Of a stretch of 24,297 bases of DNA, positions 1-8,066 are shown one piece after another; the stretch's first letter is position 1; each line of letters opens with the position of its first letter. The notes under the pieces were generated by a model. The model was not told where the DNA came from. It did no database searches and saw nothing but the letters and a program-made list of their open reading frames with translations. The stretch is taken from positions 1 to 24,297 of the forward strand of contig DYTG01000012.1 in the NCBI GenBank assembly GCA_020726085.1. The letters run 5' to 3'. Source of the DNA: Sulfurovum sp. (GTDB taxonomy: Bacteria; Campylobacterota; Campylobacteria; Campylobacterales; Sulfurovaceae). Both the position numbers and the translations under genes were made by a program.

Positions 1-2
1 AT

Positions 3-287
3 TGCAAGACCTTATTGGAGGTAAACTATTTAGAGCTTTTTTTGGAATTTAATAAGTTTGACATAGAGGGCAAATCCTTCTTGCACTTGCTTTAGGAGAT
101 AGAAAAAGAGGGAATTGTTGATATTGACACGTGGGATGAACTTAGAATACTAAGAAATAATATAGCCCACGAGTACCCTAGAGAGGAGAAAGAGGCATTG
201 GAAGCCACTAAACTACTCATTGAAAAGAGTTCAATACTTATCGCTATAACCAAAACATTACAAGAGCGATTTTATGAGATTAGATGA
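3..287 (+). pseudogene. HEPN-domain (HepT-like) toxin, partial and interrupted
   Basis: The reading frame runs off the left edge and carries an in-frame TAG at 93-95. After it the frame is open to TGA at 285-287. The downstream half contains RNNIAHEYP, which fits the HEPN RNase motif RX4HXY (Arg, four residues, His, any, Tyr), followed by a long helix. HEPN proteins of this type are ribonuclease toxins neutralised by a neighbouring nucleotidyltransferase. Its stop overlaps the start of the MNT remnant at 274, the usual tight coupling of such pairs. The partner gene is also broken, so the whole module looks dead. A sequencing error cannot be excluded for a single stop, but two lesions in adjacent genes favour real decay. 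Confidence 0.6.
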
Positions 288-635
288 TAATGAGAAAAAT
301 TTAATCGTGACAACTGTAGAAAATATTTTTGGTAAGGCAAAAGTATATCTCTTTGGCAGTCGATTGGATGATACAAAAAAGGTGGAGATATAGATCTTTT
401 TATTGTTGCGGATAATCCATCCAACCTCTTTGAAAAGAAGCTTAAGGCTTTGGCAAAGCTTGAACGTATTTTGCATAAACCCGTTGATATTGTGTTGCAT
501 CAAAATTTTCACAGAGCCATCAAGCAAGAGATTGTAAAAAAAGTTTATTATTGGAAAAAGCAGTATAATGGCAAAGCAAAGGAAAAATACGGTGGTGTTT
601 GGGTAGAGTTTTTTTGCTTCTTAACACACTTTTAA
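274..635 (+). pseudogene. MNT-type nucleotidyltransferase antitoxin, frameshifted
   Basis: The ATG at 274 begins a frame reading through YLFGSRLDD and then stops at TAG 391-393. Adding one A to the A6 run at 375-380 restores a single frame reading GSRLDDTKKGGDIDLFIV, the nucleotidyltransferase signature GSX9DXD. It continues through ADNPSNLFEKKL and PVDIVLHQ to TAA at 633-635. In intact modules these small nucleotidyltransferases neutralise the HEPN toxin, in the MntA/HepT case by AMPylating it. The start overlaps the HEPN gene's stop. The lesion sits in a homopolymer, so it may be decay, slippage or a base-calling error. The last ~25 residues (rich in K, Y, W, F) do not look like a normal MNT tail. 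Confidence 0.65.
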
Positions 636-678
636 TACTTTTTGGATAAAATTTTGCAATAGTTTCTAAAGGGCAATA

Positions 679-1110
679 ATGGATAGTGAGATTTTAAAAG
701 AGATGGTCGATTATGGCATCATTGGGGTGCTGGGGTTGATGAGTTTTTTGACGGTATGGTTTTACATTGAGCGACTGCTCTTTTTTCGTAGCATCGACCT
801 TGGGCATTATTTTCACAAAGAAGAGCTAGAGATTGAACTTACCAACAACGTTACCATTCTCTCCACCTTTGGCTCTAACGCTCCTTATATTGGACTACTA
901 GGGACGGTATTGGGTATCATCTTGACCTTTTTGGAGATGGGAAATACGGGCAATATTGATGTCAAAATCATCATGAGTTCACTCGGATTGGCACTCAAAG
1001 CTACGGCAATGGGACTGCTTGTGGCTATTCCTGCTATACTCTTTCATTCGCATTTGGTACGCAAGATTGAAGTGTTGCTCTCACGCTGGGAACTGCTCCA
1101 AAAAAGATGA
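679..1110 (+). CDS. exbB: TonB-system proton channel ExbB
   Basis: This 143-residue inner-membrane protein belongs to the MotA/TolQ/ExbB family, which forms the proton channel that powers TonB. Three hydrophobic stretches are visible: about residues 10-29, 66-85 (GLLGTVLGIILTF) and 100-122 (LGLALKATAMGLLVAIPAI). The last two carry the Gly/Ala/Thr-rich family signature. It lacks the long cytoplasmic insert and N-terminal extension of E. coli ExbB, and matches the short ExbB form common in Campylobacterota. AAGGG lies just upstream of the ATG. It is followed after 4 nt by exbD, and exbD overlaps tonB, so the three form one operon. Confidence 0.9.
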   Translation: MDSEILKEMVDYGIIGVLGLMSFLTVWFYIERLLFFRSIDLGHYFHKEELEIELTNNVTILSTFGSNAPYIGLLGTVLGIILTFLEMGNTGNIDVKIIMSSLGLALKATAMGLLVAIPAILFHSHLVRKIEVLLSRWELLQKR

Positions 1111-1114
1111 TACC

Positions 1115-1495
1115 ATGACTGTAAAAAAATTTGACACCATTAATGTCGTTCCTTTTATTGATATTATGCTTGTTTTGCTCGTGATTGTGCTTACAACGGC
1201 TACGTTTGTCACCAAAGGCTACATCCCTGTCGATTTAACCAAAGCCAAAAGTGCTACCAAAATCGAAAAAGTTGATAAGCTTGTGATTACTATCGACAAA
1301 GAGCAACATATCTTTTTTAACAACGAAAAAGTAGCCAAAGAGGAGGTAGCCTCAAAACTCAAAAGCTATCCCAAAGAGACCCCCATCTCCATGAGTTGCG
1401 ATAAGAGTGTCGCTTTTAGTGAATTTGTCTTTTTGCTAGACCTTATCAAATTGGGTGATTTTAAAAATTTGGGCATTATTACGCAGTATGAATAG
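1115..1495 (+). CDS. exbD: TonB-system accessory protein ExbD
   Basis: A 126-residue protein with a short N-terminal cytoplasmic tail, one membrane helix and a periplasmic domain. The helix begins INVVPFIDIMLVLLVIVL. The Asp in FIDIML corresponds to the essential proton-path Asp of ExbD/TolR. The periplasmic part (about residues 40-126) has the alternating strand/helix pattern of the family. The start at ATG 1115 was chosen because it lies 4 nt after the exbB stop and gives the standard N-terminus; the frame is open further upstream, but only inside exbB. The stop overlaps the tonB start codon region, so translation is probably coupled. Confidence 0.9.
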   Translation: MTVKKFDTINVVPFIDIMLVLLVIVLTTATFVTKGYIPVDLTKAKSATKIEKVDKLVITIDKEQHIFFNNEKVAKEEVASKLKSYPKETPISMSCDKSVAFSEFVFLLDLIKLGDFKNLGIITQYE

Positions 1496-2243
1496 ATACT
1501 TTAGCTCTTTTTTGGTGACGGCTTTGCTCTACGGTGGAGTTTTTGTAGCGTTTATATGGACAAAGGGACAAAAAATTCCCTACAGTGACCAAACCAAAGA
1601 GCTTCAAACCATTGAAGTAAGCCTTATGAGTTTGCCTAAACCTACACAAGAAGAGCCAAAACCTATTGAGGAGATCAAAGAAGAGCTTCCAAAAGAAGAG
1701 CTAAAACCTATTGAGGAGATCAAAGAAGAGCTTCCAGAAGAAGAGCCAAAAGCCATCGAAAAAATTGAAAAAGAGATTCCAAAAGAGATACAAAAAGAGA
1801 AAGTTGTTGTCAAAAAAGATACCCCAAAGCCCAAAAAAAGAGTACCCAAAAAACCCATTAAGCAAACCAAACCCAAACCAAGTACACCCAAATCCAAGCC
1901 AACTCCTGCCCAAAAATCGACTATCACTCACGTAAGCAAAACCTCTGCCAAAGAGGTAGCTCAAAAGAAAAACCTCTACTTCACTACGCTTAAAAACAAA
2001 ATAGAACGCTGCAAAAGCTATCCCATTATGGCAAAACGTAGAGGCATAAAGGGAAACGTGAGGGTTCAATTTACACTTACGTCCAATGGAGCATTAAAAA
2101 CCATTACGATCTTAAGCGGTTCAAAAATTTTTCACAGCTCAATCAAGAGTGCCATTAGTGCTGCCCTACCCTACTCACCACCCCAAGGCGTTATGATTGG
2201 CAACCAACCCATTACGCTTACTGTTGAGTACTCATTGGAGTAA
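1488..2243 (+). CDS. tonB: Energy transducer TonB
   Basis: A 251-residue periplasm-spanning protein that transmits ExbBD energy to outer-membrane receptors. It has an N-terminal membrane anchor (about residues 7-24, FLVTALLYGGVFVAFIW), then a long Pro/Lys/Glu-rich spacer (about 45-160), then a C-terminal TonB domain (about 165-251). That domain carries SYPIMAKRRGIKGNVRVQF, matching the YP-x-A-x-x-x-G-x-x-G-x-V pattern. The spacer contains three tandem 15-residue repeats. The start at ATG 1488 overlaps the exbD stop and puts the membrane helix directly at the N-terminus. No TonB-dependent receptor is in the window, so the substrate is unknown. Confidence 0.9.
   Translation: MNRYFSSFLVTALLYGGVFVAFIWTKGQKIPYSDQTKELQTIEVSLMSLPKPTQEEPKPIEEIKEELPKEELKPIEEIKEELPEEEPKAIEKIEKEIPKEIQKEKVVVKKDTPKPKKRVPKKPIKQTKPKPSTPKSKPTPAQKSTITHVSKTSAKEVAQKKNLYFTTLKNKIERCKSYPIMAKRRGIKGNVRVQFTLTSNGALKTITILSGSKIFHSSIKSAISAALPYSPPQGVMIGNQPITLTVEYSLE
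1650..1784 (+). repeat. Three tandem 45-bp repeats in tonB
   Basis: Units 1650-1694, 1695-1739 and 1740-1784 encode EEPKPIEEIKEELPK, EELKPIEEIKEELPE and the more diverged EEPKAIEKIEKEIPK. Units 1 and 2 are nearly identical in DNA. Copy number changes would stay in frame and alter the length of the periplasmic spacer. Confidence 0.9.
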
Positions 2244-2244
2244 A

Positions 2245-2501
2245 ATTTTGCTCCTTTTCGCATTCCAAAAAACAGCTCCTAAGTATGCGGATTGTTGGTC
2301 ATGGGAGTGGCAAAAATCTTTTGGGTAGAGGCGTTACACCTTATCTCTATCACCAAAGCCAGTGCCATGGCGGCTATTACCCCTGTGCTTACCATATTTT
2401 TAGCCTATCTCTTGCTTGATGAAGTCCCAATCGCTACGCAACTTATAGCTATTGTCCCTATTGTATTGGGCGGCTACATGATTACACGTCCGTTACACTA
2501 A
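2245..2501 (+). pseudogene. EamA/DMT-family transporter remnant
   Basis: From 2292 to the stop at 2499-2501 the translation matches the last part of an EamA (drug/metabolite transporter) domain: GVAKIFWVEALHLISITKASAMAA, then ITPVLTIFLAYLLLDEVP, then a final hydrophobic helix ending GGYMITRPLH. Just upstream, in another frame (about 2245-2289), LLLFAFQKTAPKYA resembles the first helix of the same domain. The stretch of roughly 40 residues that normally separates these helices is missing, and the frame changes near 2290. No full-length start exists. This is a deleted and frameshifted remnant lying between tonB and the convergent alkD-like gene, whose 3' end it overlaps by 9 bp. Confidence 0.65.
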
Positions 2502-3197
2502 TCCCTTAAGGTAACTTTGTCTTAAAGGTTCATCAAATTTTTCGATAGCATAACGCAACATTGTACGAGGCATTTGTTTGTAGCGAGGATTGAGATAGGC
2601 GATGAGTCGATTGATATCGTGGTCGCCAATAGTTCGTAACACCCACCCAACGGCTTTGTGAATAAGGTCATGGGAATCATGGAGCAATTGATCGCTAAGG
2701 GCTAAACTATCCTCAAAATCTCCTGCCTTGATAAAAGCAAACGTAGAGACAATAGCGATACGTCTTGTCCATAAATGCGAAGAGGTTGCCCATTGATGCA
2801 AAATGGAGCGATTGCGTTGCAACAAATAGCTTCCGACAATATAGGAAGCACTGCTATCAACCAAATCCCAATTGTTGATTTGATGGATATGTTTAAGATA
2901 AAAGTTATAGATGGGTGTTTGGTAGTCTAAATCTTTGGCTTGAAAAAGAGCCACAAGCACCAATAGAGCAAAGAGTCGATGCTCATGGTAGGGAGAGTAG
3001 AGAAAGGCTTCAATCTCATCAAAGCTCATTGTTTTGTAGTAGCACTTGACGACTCTTCTTGTGTCGGGTACATTGACACCCAAAAAGCAATCCCCCTCAC
3101 CGTACTCTCCTCTACCCGTCTTGAAAAAACGCTTATAATCGGCGATTTTTGCAGGATTGGCGTAGCTATTGAGTGCCTCGACGATGGTTTGGTTCAT
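2493..3197 (-). CDS. AlkD-like DNA alkylation repair protein
   Basis: This 234-residue all-helical protein of the AlkD/DNA-alkylation-repair HEAT-repeat family is a DNA glycosylase that removes bulky or cationic alkylated bases. Family landmarks are present: NNWDLVDSS (Trp110, Asp114), WTRRIAIVSTFAFIKAG (Arg145/146), DLIHKAVGWVLR (Trp185) and MPRTMLRYAIEKF near the end. These correspond to the Trp109, Asp113, Arg148 and Trp187 described for Bacillus cereus AlkD. It lies 42 nt downstream of the fumarase beta gene on the same strand and may be co-transcribed with it. AAAAAGG upstream of the ATG is a fair ribosome site. Confidence 0.85.
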   Translation of the reverse strand: MNQTIVEALNSYANPAKIADYKRFFKTGRGEYGEGDCFLGVNVPDTRRVVKCYYKTMSFDEIEAFLYSPYHEHRLFALLVLVALFQAKDLDYQTPIYNFYLKHIHQINNWDLVDSSASYIVGSYLLQRNRSILHQWATSSHLWTRRIAIVSTFAFIKAGDFEDSLALSDQLLHDSHDLIHKAVGWVLRTIGDHDINRLIAYLNPRYKQMPRTMLRYAIEKFDEPLRQSYLKGLV

Positions 3198-3239
3198 GGC
3201 AAAACCTTTTTTAAATTTAATGTTTTTTCAAACTCTTAA

Positions 3240-3800
3240 TTACGATTTCACCTCATAGAGTGCTCTACCCATTTGATACAAATCAGCACCAAAAGTATCA
3301 TTGATAACCGTTACAGGAAAGTTTTCAACCTCAAGTCTTCGCACAGCTTCAGGCCCTAGTTCGGGATAGGCGATAATTTCGGCCTTTTTGATTTGCTTTC
3401 CTAGCAACGCTCCCGCACCACCTGTAGCGCCAAAATAGATACCACCGTACTCAATACAGGCATCTTTTACCTCTTGATTGCGTTTGCCTTTTCCTATCAT
3501 TCCTTTGCTTCCATATTTAAGCAAGGTAGGAGAGTAGCTATCCATTCTATAGCTTGTGGTAGGTCCTGCACTTCCTATTGGGTCACCTGGTTTGGGTGGG
3601 GTTGGGCCAACAAAGTAGATAACACTACCCTCCAAATCAAAAGGCAACTCTTTGCCCTCTGCAATCAAATCAACCAATCGTTTATGAGCCGCATCCCGTG
3701 CTGAATAGATAACTCCGCTTAAATAGACAATATCACCCGCTTTGAGTTGGCGTGTTTGTTCTTCTAGCAAAGGAGTGGTCAAATAGTAAGTTTTACTCAT
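3240..3800 (-). CDS. fumB: Fumarate hydratase class I, beta subunit
   Basis: A 186-residue subunit of the two-subunit oxygen-sensitive fumarase that interconverts fumarate and malate. It aligns in character with the C-terminal swivelling domain of class I fumarases and L-tartrate dehydratase beta: LKAGDIVYLSGVIYSARDAAHKR, YFVGPTPPKPGDPIGSAGPTTSYRMD, IGKGKRNQEV and YFGATGGAGALL are typical. The frame extends 48 codons upstream, but ATG 3800 (MSKTYYLTTPL) is the standard N-terminus and lies 10 nt after the alpha subunit stop. The symbol is used here for the subunit, not for the E. coli isozyme FumB. Confidence 0.9.
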   Translation of the reverse strand: MSKTYYLTTPLLEEQTRQLKAGDIVYLSGVIYSARDAAHKRLVDLIAEGKELPFDLEGSVIYFVGPTPPKPGDPIGSAGPTTSYRMDSYSPTLLKYGSKGMIGKGKRNQEVKDACIEYGGIYFGATGGAGALLGKQIKKAEIIAYPELGPEAVRRLEVENFPVTVINDTFGADLYQMGRALYEVKS

Positions 3801-3810
3801 AACTTTTTCC

Positions 3811-4662
3811 TTAGATTGTAATATGCGCATGGCGTGAAGAGTGACATTGGACATTGACCGAGACGGGCAAAGAGGCGATATGGCAAGGATTGGATTCGAT
3901 GTGAACCCCCAAAACGGTTTTTGTTCCGCCCATTCCCATAGCACCGATTCCTAGTTTATTGAGTTCATTTAAAATTCTCTCTTCAAATTGAGCCATTTGG
4001 GGGTCTTCATTGACACTTCCTAAAGTTCTAAAGAGTGCGTGTTTGCTCGAAATGGCTGCTTTTTCAAACGTTCCACCAATGCCAATACCTACCGTAATAG
4101 GCGGACAAGGATTGGGACCCGCATCGCTAATGACTTGCTTGACAAATTGCAATATTCCATCCATCCCCGCAGCAGGAGCCAAAACCGTCGCACGGCTTAC
4201 GTTTTCACTTCCGCCCCCTTTGGCAGCGTATTCGATATCGATTGTATCACCCGCAACAATATCAAAATGGATAATAGCAGGTAGGTTGTAGCCGACCGTA
4301 TCTTTGAGGTTTGCTCTGCTAAAAGGCTCACACGTAGAGGCTCTTAGATAGGCATCGATGTAGCCTTGTTGAGTGCCTTGATTGATGGCATCTTTTAGGA
4401 GTCCGCCGTTGATTTTGACTTCATCGCCTACTTTGACAAAAAAGACAGCCAATCCTGTATCTTGACACAGTGGTCTCTTCTCATCTTTAGCAATATCGGC
4501 ATTTTCTAAAATTTGTCTTAAAACCTCTTTGGATACGAGAGATTTCTCCTCCTCCATGGCTTGTTTTAAAGCATCGTAGGCATCTTGTGGCAAATCGGTG
4601 CCACAGTGAACGATTATATCTCGTACCGCTTTGACAACCGTATCGTAAGCTATCTCTCTCAT
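3811..4662 (-). CDS. fumA: Fumarate hydratase class I, alpha subunit
   Basis: This 283-residue subunit carries the [4Fe-4S] cluster of the heterodimeric fumarase. Three cysteines sit in the expected contexts: Cys66 in PLCQDTG, Cys186 in GPNPCPP and Cys260 in SNPCHIASLP. Other landmarks are GGGSENVSRATVLAPAAG, GIGIGGTFEKAA and GAMGMGGTKTVLG. It catalyses reversible hydration of fumarate and can serve either direction of the TCA cycle. Its start overlaps the mdh stop by 4 nt (ATGA), which implies translational coupling with malate dehydrogenase, the enzyme producing or consuming its product. The symbol refers to the subunit only. Confidence 0.92.
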   Translation of the reverse strand: MREIAYDTVVKAVRDIIVHCGTDLPQDAYDALKQAMEEEKSLVSKEVLRQILENADIAKDEKRPLCQDTGLAVFFVKVGDEVKINGGLLKDAINQGTQQGYIDAYLRASTCEPFSRANLKDTVGYNLPAIIHFDIVAGDTIDIEYAAKGGGSENVSRATVLAPAAGMDGILQFVKQVISDAGPNPCPPITVGIGIGGTFEKAAISSKHALFRTLGSVNEDPQMAQFEERILNELNKLGIGAMGMGGTKTVLGVHIESNPCHIASLPVSVNVQCHSSRHAHITI

Positions 4663-5618
4663 TGTTGATCTCCAAAAAAGTTTTTGGCTTTTAGCACGTC
4701 AATCATTGATTTGACCGATTTAACCGATTTGGCAAATCGTCGCTGCTGCCCCATATTGAGTGTGACTTCGAAGAGTTTTTCGATACCGTTAGCACCCAAA
4801 GCAATAGGCACACCGCTTACTACATCGCTATATCCATACTCTCCATCAAGATAGACAGCACACGAGTGGATTTGTTTGGTATCTTGCAAAATAGCCTCTA
4901 CCATAACCGTAGTCGATTTGGCAGGTGCATAATAGGCTGAACCTGTTTTAAGCAATCCTACAATCTCCGCTCCGCCGTGTTTGGTTCGCTCTACGATATC
5001 AATAATCTCCTCTTCGGTGAGTACATCCGTTAGCGGTACTCCCGCAACCGTAGAGAATTTTGGAAGCGGTACCATGTCGTCGCCGTGTCCGCCCATAACC
5101 GAAGCACGAATTTGTCCCGCACCGTAGCCAATCTTTTGATAGATAAAGTGTGCCATACGAGCAGCATCCAAAATTCCCGCCATGCCAATAACACGCTCTC
5201 TAGGAAAACCCGACTCTTTAAGTGCCACATAAGTCATTACATCAAGAGGATTGGATACCATGACGATGATAGCATCGGGGCAGTGTTTTTTGACATCGCC
5301 TACGACTTGTTTGGTGATTTCAGCGTTCATTAGCAACAAATCATCACGACTCATGCCTGGTTTGCGTGGACTCCCTGCGGTAATGACGACCACATCGCTC
5401 CCTGCTATATCTTTTGCCTCTTTGGCGACAGTTACGACGGTGTGCATTCTTGCAGCATTGGCGGCTTGACTCATATCGAGTGCTTTGCCTTGAGCCGTTT
5501 CGATGTTTCTATCTCGCAGTACGATTTGGTGACAACTTCCACGCATTGCCAACGAATAGGCAACCGTCGCCCCCACATTTCCCGCACCAATAATGGCTAC
5601 TTTTTTACCTTTTCCCAT
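4659..5618 (-). CDS. mdh: Malate dehydrogenase (LDH-like)
   Basis: This 319-residue NAD(P)-dependent enzyme interconverts malate and oxaloacetate. The Rossmann motif GAGNVGA is at residues 11-17. Substrate residues visible are Arg85 in SPRKPGMSR (Arg there marks malate rather than lactate specificity), Arg91, Asn123 in VSNPLDVMTY and Arg154. The catalytic His178 is in GGHGDDMVP. Length and motifs fit the LDH-like MDH group. AGGAGA precedes the ATG. It is 125 nt downstream of icd with a hairpin between them, and overlaps the fumarase alpha gene, so icd-mdh-fumAB is a block of consecutive TCA/rTCA steps. The C-terminus has a tandem SVKSVKS stretch. Confidence 0.93.
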   Translation of the reverse strand: MGKGKKVAIIGAGNVGATVAYSLAMRGSCHQIVLRDRNIETAQGKALDMSQAANAARMHTVVTVAKEAKDIAGSDVVVITAGSPRKPGMSRDDLLLMNAEITKQVVGDVKKHCPDAIIVMVSNPLDVMTYVALKESGFPRERVIGMAGILDAARMAHFIYQKIGYGAGQIRASVMGGHGDDMVPLPKFSTVAGVPLTDVLTEEEIIDIVERTKHGGAEIVGLLKTGSAYYAPAKSTTVMVEAILQDTKQIHSCAVYLDGEYGYSDVVSGVPIALGANGIEKLFEVTLNMGQQRRFAKSVKSVKSMIDVLKAKNFFGDQQ

Positions 5619-5710
5619 AAACTATCTCCTCTCTTTAGTGTAGTGTTTGGTTTGCAATCTTTGGATTTTGCTTTTGTATCAAGCACAATCCAAAAACTTA
5701 ATATGATACA

Positions 5711-5735
5711 TTAAGGTGGGTTTGCCCCACCTTAA
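5711..5735 (-). terminator. Hairpin between icd and mdh
   Basis: A perfect 10-bp inverted repeat, TTAAGGTGGG and its complement, with a 5-nt loop (5721-5725) lies 8 nt after the icd stop. There is no run of T on the mdh side, so it is not a textbook intrinsic terminator. It could be a partial terminator, an mRNA-stabilising 3' end or a processing site separating icd from mdh-fumAB. Confidence 0.5.
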
Positions 5736-5743
5736 GAGGGAGA

Positions 5744-7918
5744 TTAGATAGAGTCGATAATCTCATTGAGGGTTATTGAGGGTCTCATTGCCTTAGAAGC
5801 CAACTCATCGTTTGGATGGAAATATCCACCAATGTCTTGTGGTTTGCCCTCAACTGCCATCAATTCATCCATAATTTTTGCTTCATTTTCAACTAAAGAA
5901 GCAGCAACGGGAGCAAATTTAGCCGCCAACTGCGCATTTGAACCTTCTGCAAGTGCTTTTGCCCAGTATTGTGCTACAAAGAAGTGAGAAGCTTTGTTGT
6001 CTGGCTCGCCCGCTTTTCTACCTGGCTCTTTTGAGTTGTCAAGGTAAGCATTATTTGCCTCATCCAAACCAGCTGTTAGAGCTTTGATTTTGTCATTGTT
6101 GTATTTGTGTCCCAAAAATCTCAGTGACTCAGCAAGGGCTAAGAACTCACCCAATGAATCCCATCGTAGGTGCCCCTCTTTGAGAAATTGTTCGACGTGT
6201 TTGGGAGCCGAACCGCCCGCACCTGTCTCATACAATCCACCACCTGCAAGCAATGGAACGATGGAGAGCATTTTAGCCGATGTTCCAAGCTCCAAGATTG
6301 GGTACATATCGGTTAAGTGGTCTCGCAAAACGTTACCTGTTGCAGCGATAGTATTGAGTCCTTGTCTGATTCGTGTGTTTGTAAATCGTGTCGCATCGGT
6401 TACATTCATGAATTGAATGTCCAAACCATCCGTATCAAGCTCCGCCAAATAGGTTTTGACTTTTTTCAAAAGCTCGGCATCGTGGGCTCTGTTTTCATCA
6501 AGCCAAAATACCGCAGGAATATTTTCTTGTCGTGTTCGCTCAACGGTCAATCTTACCCAGTCTTTGATTGGAATATCTTTGGCTCGTGACATTCTCCAAA
6601 TATCACCCGCCGCACATTCAAAGCTCATTAAAACCGTGCCATCTTCTGCCGTTACGGTAACTGTTCCCGCTTCTGAGAGTTCAAATGTGGTGGGGTGTGA
6701 GCCGTACTCTTCAGCTTTTTGAGCCATCAAACCGATATTTTGCATCGTTCCCATGGTGGTTACATCGTATTGACCGTGAGCGACACAATCGGCTACCATT
6801 TGGGCATGGAACATTCCATAAGTAGAGTCTGGAATAACCGCTACCGTCTCAAGTGCAGCCCCCGTTCTGTCCCACTGTTTTCCACCCTCTCGTACAACAA
6901 CGGGCATAGAAGCATCGATAATAATGTCGTTGGGTGCATTGAAGTTTGTCGTACCTTTATCCGAATCAACCATCGCAATTTTTGGAGCATCACTATCGAC
7001 TACCGCTTGGAATGCAGCTTTAATCTCTGCTTCTTTGGCGTGACCTTTGATTTTTTTCTCCAAATCGCTCATACCTAAGTTTGGATTGACACCCACTTCT
7101 TTAAACACATCGGCGTATTGTGCAAACACATCGGCAAAAAAGATTTCAAACGCATGACCAAACATAATAGGGTCAGAGATTTTCATCATTGTAGCTTTTA
7201 AATGCACAGACCAAATTAAATCTTTTGCTTTTGCATCTTCGATGGTTTGCTTATAAAATGCTCTTAGTTTGGCAACCGACATAAATGTACCATCAAGAAC
7301 TTCACTTGCAACTGCTTTAATCGTTGTAAGTTCATTACCGTTGAGTGCAATAGTAACTTTTTGATCTTTATCGCACGTTACTGATTTTTCATTTCCATAA
7401 AAATCTCCATCTCCTGCCATGTGCACTACATAGGCTTTTGAATTGTCGCTAAAGGCTCTGAGTTTGTGTGGGTTTTTTTGTGCGAAGTTTTTAACGGCAA
7501 CTGCCGCTCTTCTATCGGAGTTTCCTTCTCGAAGTACAGGGTTTACAGCCGAACCCAAACAAGCACTGTATTTGGCTTGAATGGCTTTTTCGTCATCATT
7601 GGATGGATTTTCGGGATAAGCTGGAATATCGTATCCTTGACTTTGCAACTCGGCAATACAATCTTTTAACTGACCAACAGAAGCTGAAATATTGGGAAGC
7701 TTAATAATGTTGGCTTCTGGTGTAACGCACAGTTCACCCAATTTGGATAGTTCATCCTCGGCTAAGCCCATCGCTGCCAAAACTCTACCAGCCAATGAAA
7801 TATCTGAAGTAACTACTTCAACACCTGCCTCTTTGGTAAACGCATTTACGATTGGGAGCAATGAATAGGTTGCTAACGCTGGAGCCTCGTCGATTTTTGA
7901 CCAAATGATTTTTGCCAT
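5744..7918 (-). CDS. icd: Isocitrate dehydrogenase, monomeric NADP type
   Basis: At 724 residues this matches the monomeric IDH family, which is unrelated in length to the ~420-residue dimeric enzymes. It catalyses NADP-dependent oxidative decarboxylation of isocitrate, or the reverse carboxylation in the reductive TCA cycle. Landmarks are the N-terminus MAKIIWSKIDEAPALATYSL, NPVLREGNSDRRAA (phosphate/isocitrate site, Ser134), SDKGTTNFNAPNDIIIDASMP, PDSTYGMFHAQMVADCVAHG, TMGTMQNIGLMAQKAEEYGS and GYFHPNDELASKAMRPS at the end. AGGAGA lies upstream of the ATG. It heads the icd-mdh-fumAB block; in autotrophic Campylobacterota this enzyme type works in the rTCA cycle (family knowledge; direction not shown by sequence). 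Confidence 0.95.
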   Translation of the reverse strand: MAKIIWSKIDEAPALATYSLLPIVNAFTKEAGVEVVTSDISLAGRVLAAMGLAEDELSKLGELCVTPEANIIKLPNISASVGQLKDCIAELQSQGYDIPAYPENPSNDDEKAIQAKYSACLGSAVNPVLREGNSDRRAAVAVKNFAQKNPHKLRAFSDNSKAYVVHMAGDGDFYGNEKSVTCDKDQKVTIALNGNELTTIKAVASEVLDGTFMSVAKLRAFYKQTIEDAKAKDLIWSVHLKATMMKISDPIMFGHAFEIFFADVFAQYADVFKEVGVNPNLGMSDLEKKIKGHAKEAEIKAAFQAVVDSDAPKIAMVDSDKGTTNFNAPNDIIIDASMPVVVREGGKQWDRTGAALETVAVIPDSTYGMFHAQMVADCVAHGQYDVTTMGTMQNIGLMAQKAEEYGSHPTTFELSEAGTVTVTAEDGTVLMSFECAAGDIWRMSRAKDIPIKDWVRLTVERTRQENIPAVFWLDENRAHDAELLKKVKTYLAELDTDGLDIQFMNVTDATRFTNTRIRQGLNTIAATGNVLRDHLTDMYPILELGTSAKMLSIVPLLAGGGLYETGAGGSAPKHVEQFLKEGHLRWDSLGEFLALAESLRFLGHKYNNDKIKALTAGLDEANNAYLDNSKEPGRKAGEPDNKASHFFVAQYWAKALAEGSNAQLAAKFAPVAASLVENEAKIMDELMAVEGKPQDIGGYFHPNDELASKAMRPSITLNEIIDSI

Positions 7919-8066
7919 AATTGTATTTCTCCTATAGAAAGTTTAGTATGGCATAATGGTATCAAAAAGTTCAAAACATTTTTGCTTAGGTTATGGTTTT
8001 TATAATCAAATTTAAAAGATTTGTTTCGTTTATACTCACTGTGGGTCAAAAACTTGTGTTACTTTT

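Noticed and set aside
1604..2069. Long antisense frames opposite the tonB spacer, rich in Ser/Phe/Gly
   Set aside because: They result from the low-complexity Pro/Lys/Glu-coding repeats on the other strand.
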